Shown: positions 62,466 to 64,000 of the stretch, one piece after another
How the letters are laid out: each line of letters starts with the position of its first letter
How positions within the stretch are numbered: position 1 is the stretch's first letter
Assembly: GCA_043720395.1 (NCBI GenBank)
Contig: JAYSSR010000076.1
Coordinates: 13,838-77,837 of the forward strand
Source: JANOYY01 sp043720395
GTDB lineage: Bacteria; Actinomycetota; Acidimicrobiia; Acidimicrobiales; JANYDT01
Length of the DNA stretch: 64,000 bases
Direction of reading: 5' to 3'
The notes under the pieces: model-generated
What the model saw: only the letters and a program-made list of their open reading frames with translations
Told to the model about the DNA's origin: nothing
Database searches by the model: none
Translations under genes and position numbers: made by a program

Positions 62466-64000
62466 ATGAGCAAGCGGATCCTCCGCAAGGCGCTCGTAGT
62501 TGCGGTGGCCGGCGTTCTCGCCAGCCCAGCAATTGCGTCCGTCGTCAATGCACAGACCGTCGTCAATCCGCAATCGACCGTGACGGCTTCCGCCACGTTC
62601 GTCGGACCGATCCCCTCGGGCGTCACGGGCGTGAACGTCACCGTCACCTGCAAGAACACCCTTCTCGCCGGTACCACGACCCCGACGAGTACTCCGGTCA
62701 CCTACACGGCCGCGATCCCGACGTCGGGTGGAACCGGCATCATGAACTTCAACCTCACGGCAGCTGCTCCCGGCTCGTCGTGCATCGTCACGGCTGCGAC
62801 GGCCGGTTCGGCAAACCTCGACAAGGGTGCGATCTCCATCGCCGTTGGTGGCACGACCCGCGCCGCCACCACGACCATCACTGGTGCTGCCCCCGGTTCG
62901 AACACAGCAGTGACCGGCGACATCCCCGCCGTCATCAGCACCACGGTTGTTGTTACGGTCGCCTACCCGCAGATCACGGTCAAGAAGGTCGTCGCCGGTG
63001 ATGAGCCAGTTGCTGGCTTCGCATACCCGATGACGATCGCGTGCTCGAATCCGCAGTCGGCTGCCTTCGTTGGCACTGACGGCAACTTCTACATGGCTGC
63101 CGGACCCGGCAACTTCTTGACGGTGAATAGCGTCCGGGTGTTCGATGCCCGTTCGGCACTCAGCCTGCTGACCGGCACCGATCTCCTGGGTACGGCTGGG
63201 AACATCACCCTTGCCCTCCCGGCGATCATCGCTGCTGCCAACGCTTACAACCTGATCACGCCGATCGCGAACGTGTCAATCGCTCCGATCGGTACGGTGA
63301 ATGCCGTCGTGGTGTTCAACGGTTCGTTTACGCTGACGGGTGCTGGCACGACAAGCACGAGAAGCTTCGGCATCAACGAGTTCCCGCTCATGACGACCAG
63401 CACGGTCTGCGAGGTCACGGAGACCAACAACCAGGGCGGCGCGACGTCGTACTCGTCGAGCGTCACCAATGCTGATGGCACGGCTGGCACGCCCCTCCCG
63501 GGCGTGCAGGTTGTCGGTGGCGTGTTCAAGTCGTCGCTTACGAGGATGAACCAGACCATCACGGTCACCAACAGCTGGTACGGCGATCTGATCGTCTCGA
63601 AGGTTGTCACTGGCGACCCGAAGACGAACATCGCTACCTACCAGATCTCGGTCGCTTGCGACAAGGGTGGCCCGAAGGACACGTTCCTGCTCAAGGACCG
63701 TCAGTCCAAGCTGTACAACAACATCGCCGTGGGCACGAACTGCCTCATCACCGAGACCCTCTCGGACGGTGCGGTTGCCTCGTACAACGACAACAGCGGT
63801 GACAACACGACCGATGGCCGTGTGACGATCAAGGGCCGTGGCACTGGTTGCGCACAGCCTGGCTCGCCGACCAACGCTGCTCCTGGTGGCCCGTCGCCGA
63901 CCACGTCGTTCAATGACTGCATGGCCAATGTGATCATCACCAATGATTACAACCCGCCGGTCACCACGACGGCCGCTGCCGCCGCCACGACGGCCGCTCC
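62466..64000 (+). CDS. Secreted protein with DUF5979-like repeats, 3' end outside window
   Basis: The frame is open to the right edge (511 codons). ATG 62466 has an AAGGAG site at ideal spacing. A signal peptide (about 1-30, KALVVAVAGVLASPAIAS) leads. At least two domains of the DUF5979/prealbumin-like type follow, each starting with a Lys-Val segment (QITVKKVVAGDEPVAGFAY, LIVSKVVTGDPKTNIATY) and holding paired cysteines. A Thr/Ala-rich segment (PPVTTTAAAAATT) at the edge is typical of the linker before a sorting signal. It is probably a cell-wall-anchored structural or adhesive protein. Confidence 0.82.
   Translation, partial: MSKRILRKALVVAVAGVLASPAIASVVNAQTVVNPQSTVTASATFVGPIPSGVTGVNVTVTCKNTLLAGTTTPTSTPVTYTAAIPTSGGTGIMNFNLTAAAPGSSCIVTAATAGSANLDKGAISIAVGGTTRAATTTITGAAPGSNTAVTGDIPAVISTTVVVTVAYPQITVKKVVAGDEPVAGFAYPMTIACSNPQSAAFVGTDGNFYMAAGPGNFLTVNSVRVFDARSALSLLTGTDLLGTAGNITLALPAIIAAANAYNLITPIANVSIAPIGTVNAVVVFNGSFTLTGAGTTSTRSFGINEFPLMTTSTVCEVTETNNQGGATSYSSSVTNADGTAGTPLPGVQVVGGVFKSSLTRMNQTITVTNSWYGDLIVSKVVTGDPKTNIATYQISVACDKGGPKDTFLLKDRQSKLYNNIAVGTNCLITETLSDGAVASYNDNSGDNTTDGRVTIKGRGTGCAQPGSPTNAAPGGPSPTTSFNDCMANVIITNDYNPPVTTTAAAAATTAA

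Noticed and set aside
62093..62701. 202-codon reverse-strand frame over the leader of the last gene
   Set aside because: The forward gene has an ideal ribosome-binding site, signal peptide and promoter; the reverse frame is a shadow.
58005..64000. CRISPR array or phage genes near the right edge
   Set aside because: No regularly spaced short repeats with unique spacers and no phage structural or integrase motifs were seen anywhere in the window.

Overview
The window is high-GC DNA from an actinobacterium, and an acidimicrobial lineage is plausible. The Gram-positive actinobacterial signs are: an ileS leader with the ultrashort actinobacterial type of T-box, a DUF5719 - DUF3499 gene pair behind a large membrane glycosyltransferase, an LCP (LytR-CpsA-Psr) ligase, an LPFTG sorting signal, leaderless-type promoters and many GTG starts. 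No rRNA, tRNA, CRISPR array, phage or insertion sequence was recognised. The exact lineage is an inference.

Layout. Positions 1-8.1 kb hold a partial hypothetical gene, a HAD hydrolase, an orphan xanthine/CO dehydrogenase-type molybdenum subunit, thymidine kinase, a two-gene envelope unit (membrane-anchored coiled coil with helix-hairpin-helix, then BON-OmpA) and a lipoprotein. Positions 8.2-18.7 kb are a single gene for a 3,486-residue LPXTG surface protein with 24 tandem DUF11-like modules on an almost exact 330-bp period. Positions 18.8-26 kb are housekeeping: T-box-controlled ileS, and divergently miaA-dapF-hflX. Positions 26-29.4 kb hold an AAA/DUF4143 ATPase and a hipBA-like toxin-antitoxin pair in which both genes look frameshifted.

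From 29.4 to 57 kb the window is dominated by surface polysaccharide genes: a Wzm/Wzt-type ABC exporter with an LCP protein and two glycosyltransferases, secreted and membrane proteins, two very large two-domain glycosyltransferases, a run of three GT4 enzymes plus a nucleotide-sugar SDR, and the GT2 membrane protein - DUF5719 - DUF3499 block. A Fic AMP-transferase with an operator-like palindrome sits among them. A CPBP protease and a tiny zinc-ribbon protein follow.

The most interesting locus is at 58-62 kb. A secreted spherulin-4 (GH135-like) glycoside hydrolase is followed by a PelF-like GT4 glycosyltransferase, translationally coupled to a polytopic membrane protein. This looks like a compact, divergent Pel/galactosaminogalactan-type exopolysaccharide system without obvious pelA, pelB, pelD or pelE genes nearby. 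The last gene, a secreted repeat-containing protein with a long structured leader, runs off the right edge.

A second theme is intergenic. At least seven spacers carry long palindromes, several built as two direct copies of a 19-20 bp unit followed by the inverted copies. Two of them (42.3 and 46.4 kb) share a sequence core and sit between divergent glycosyltransferase genes.
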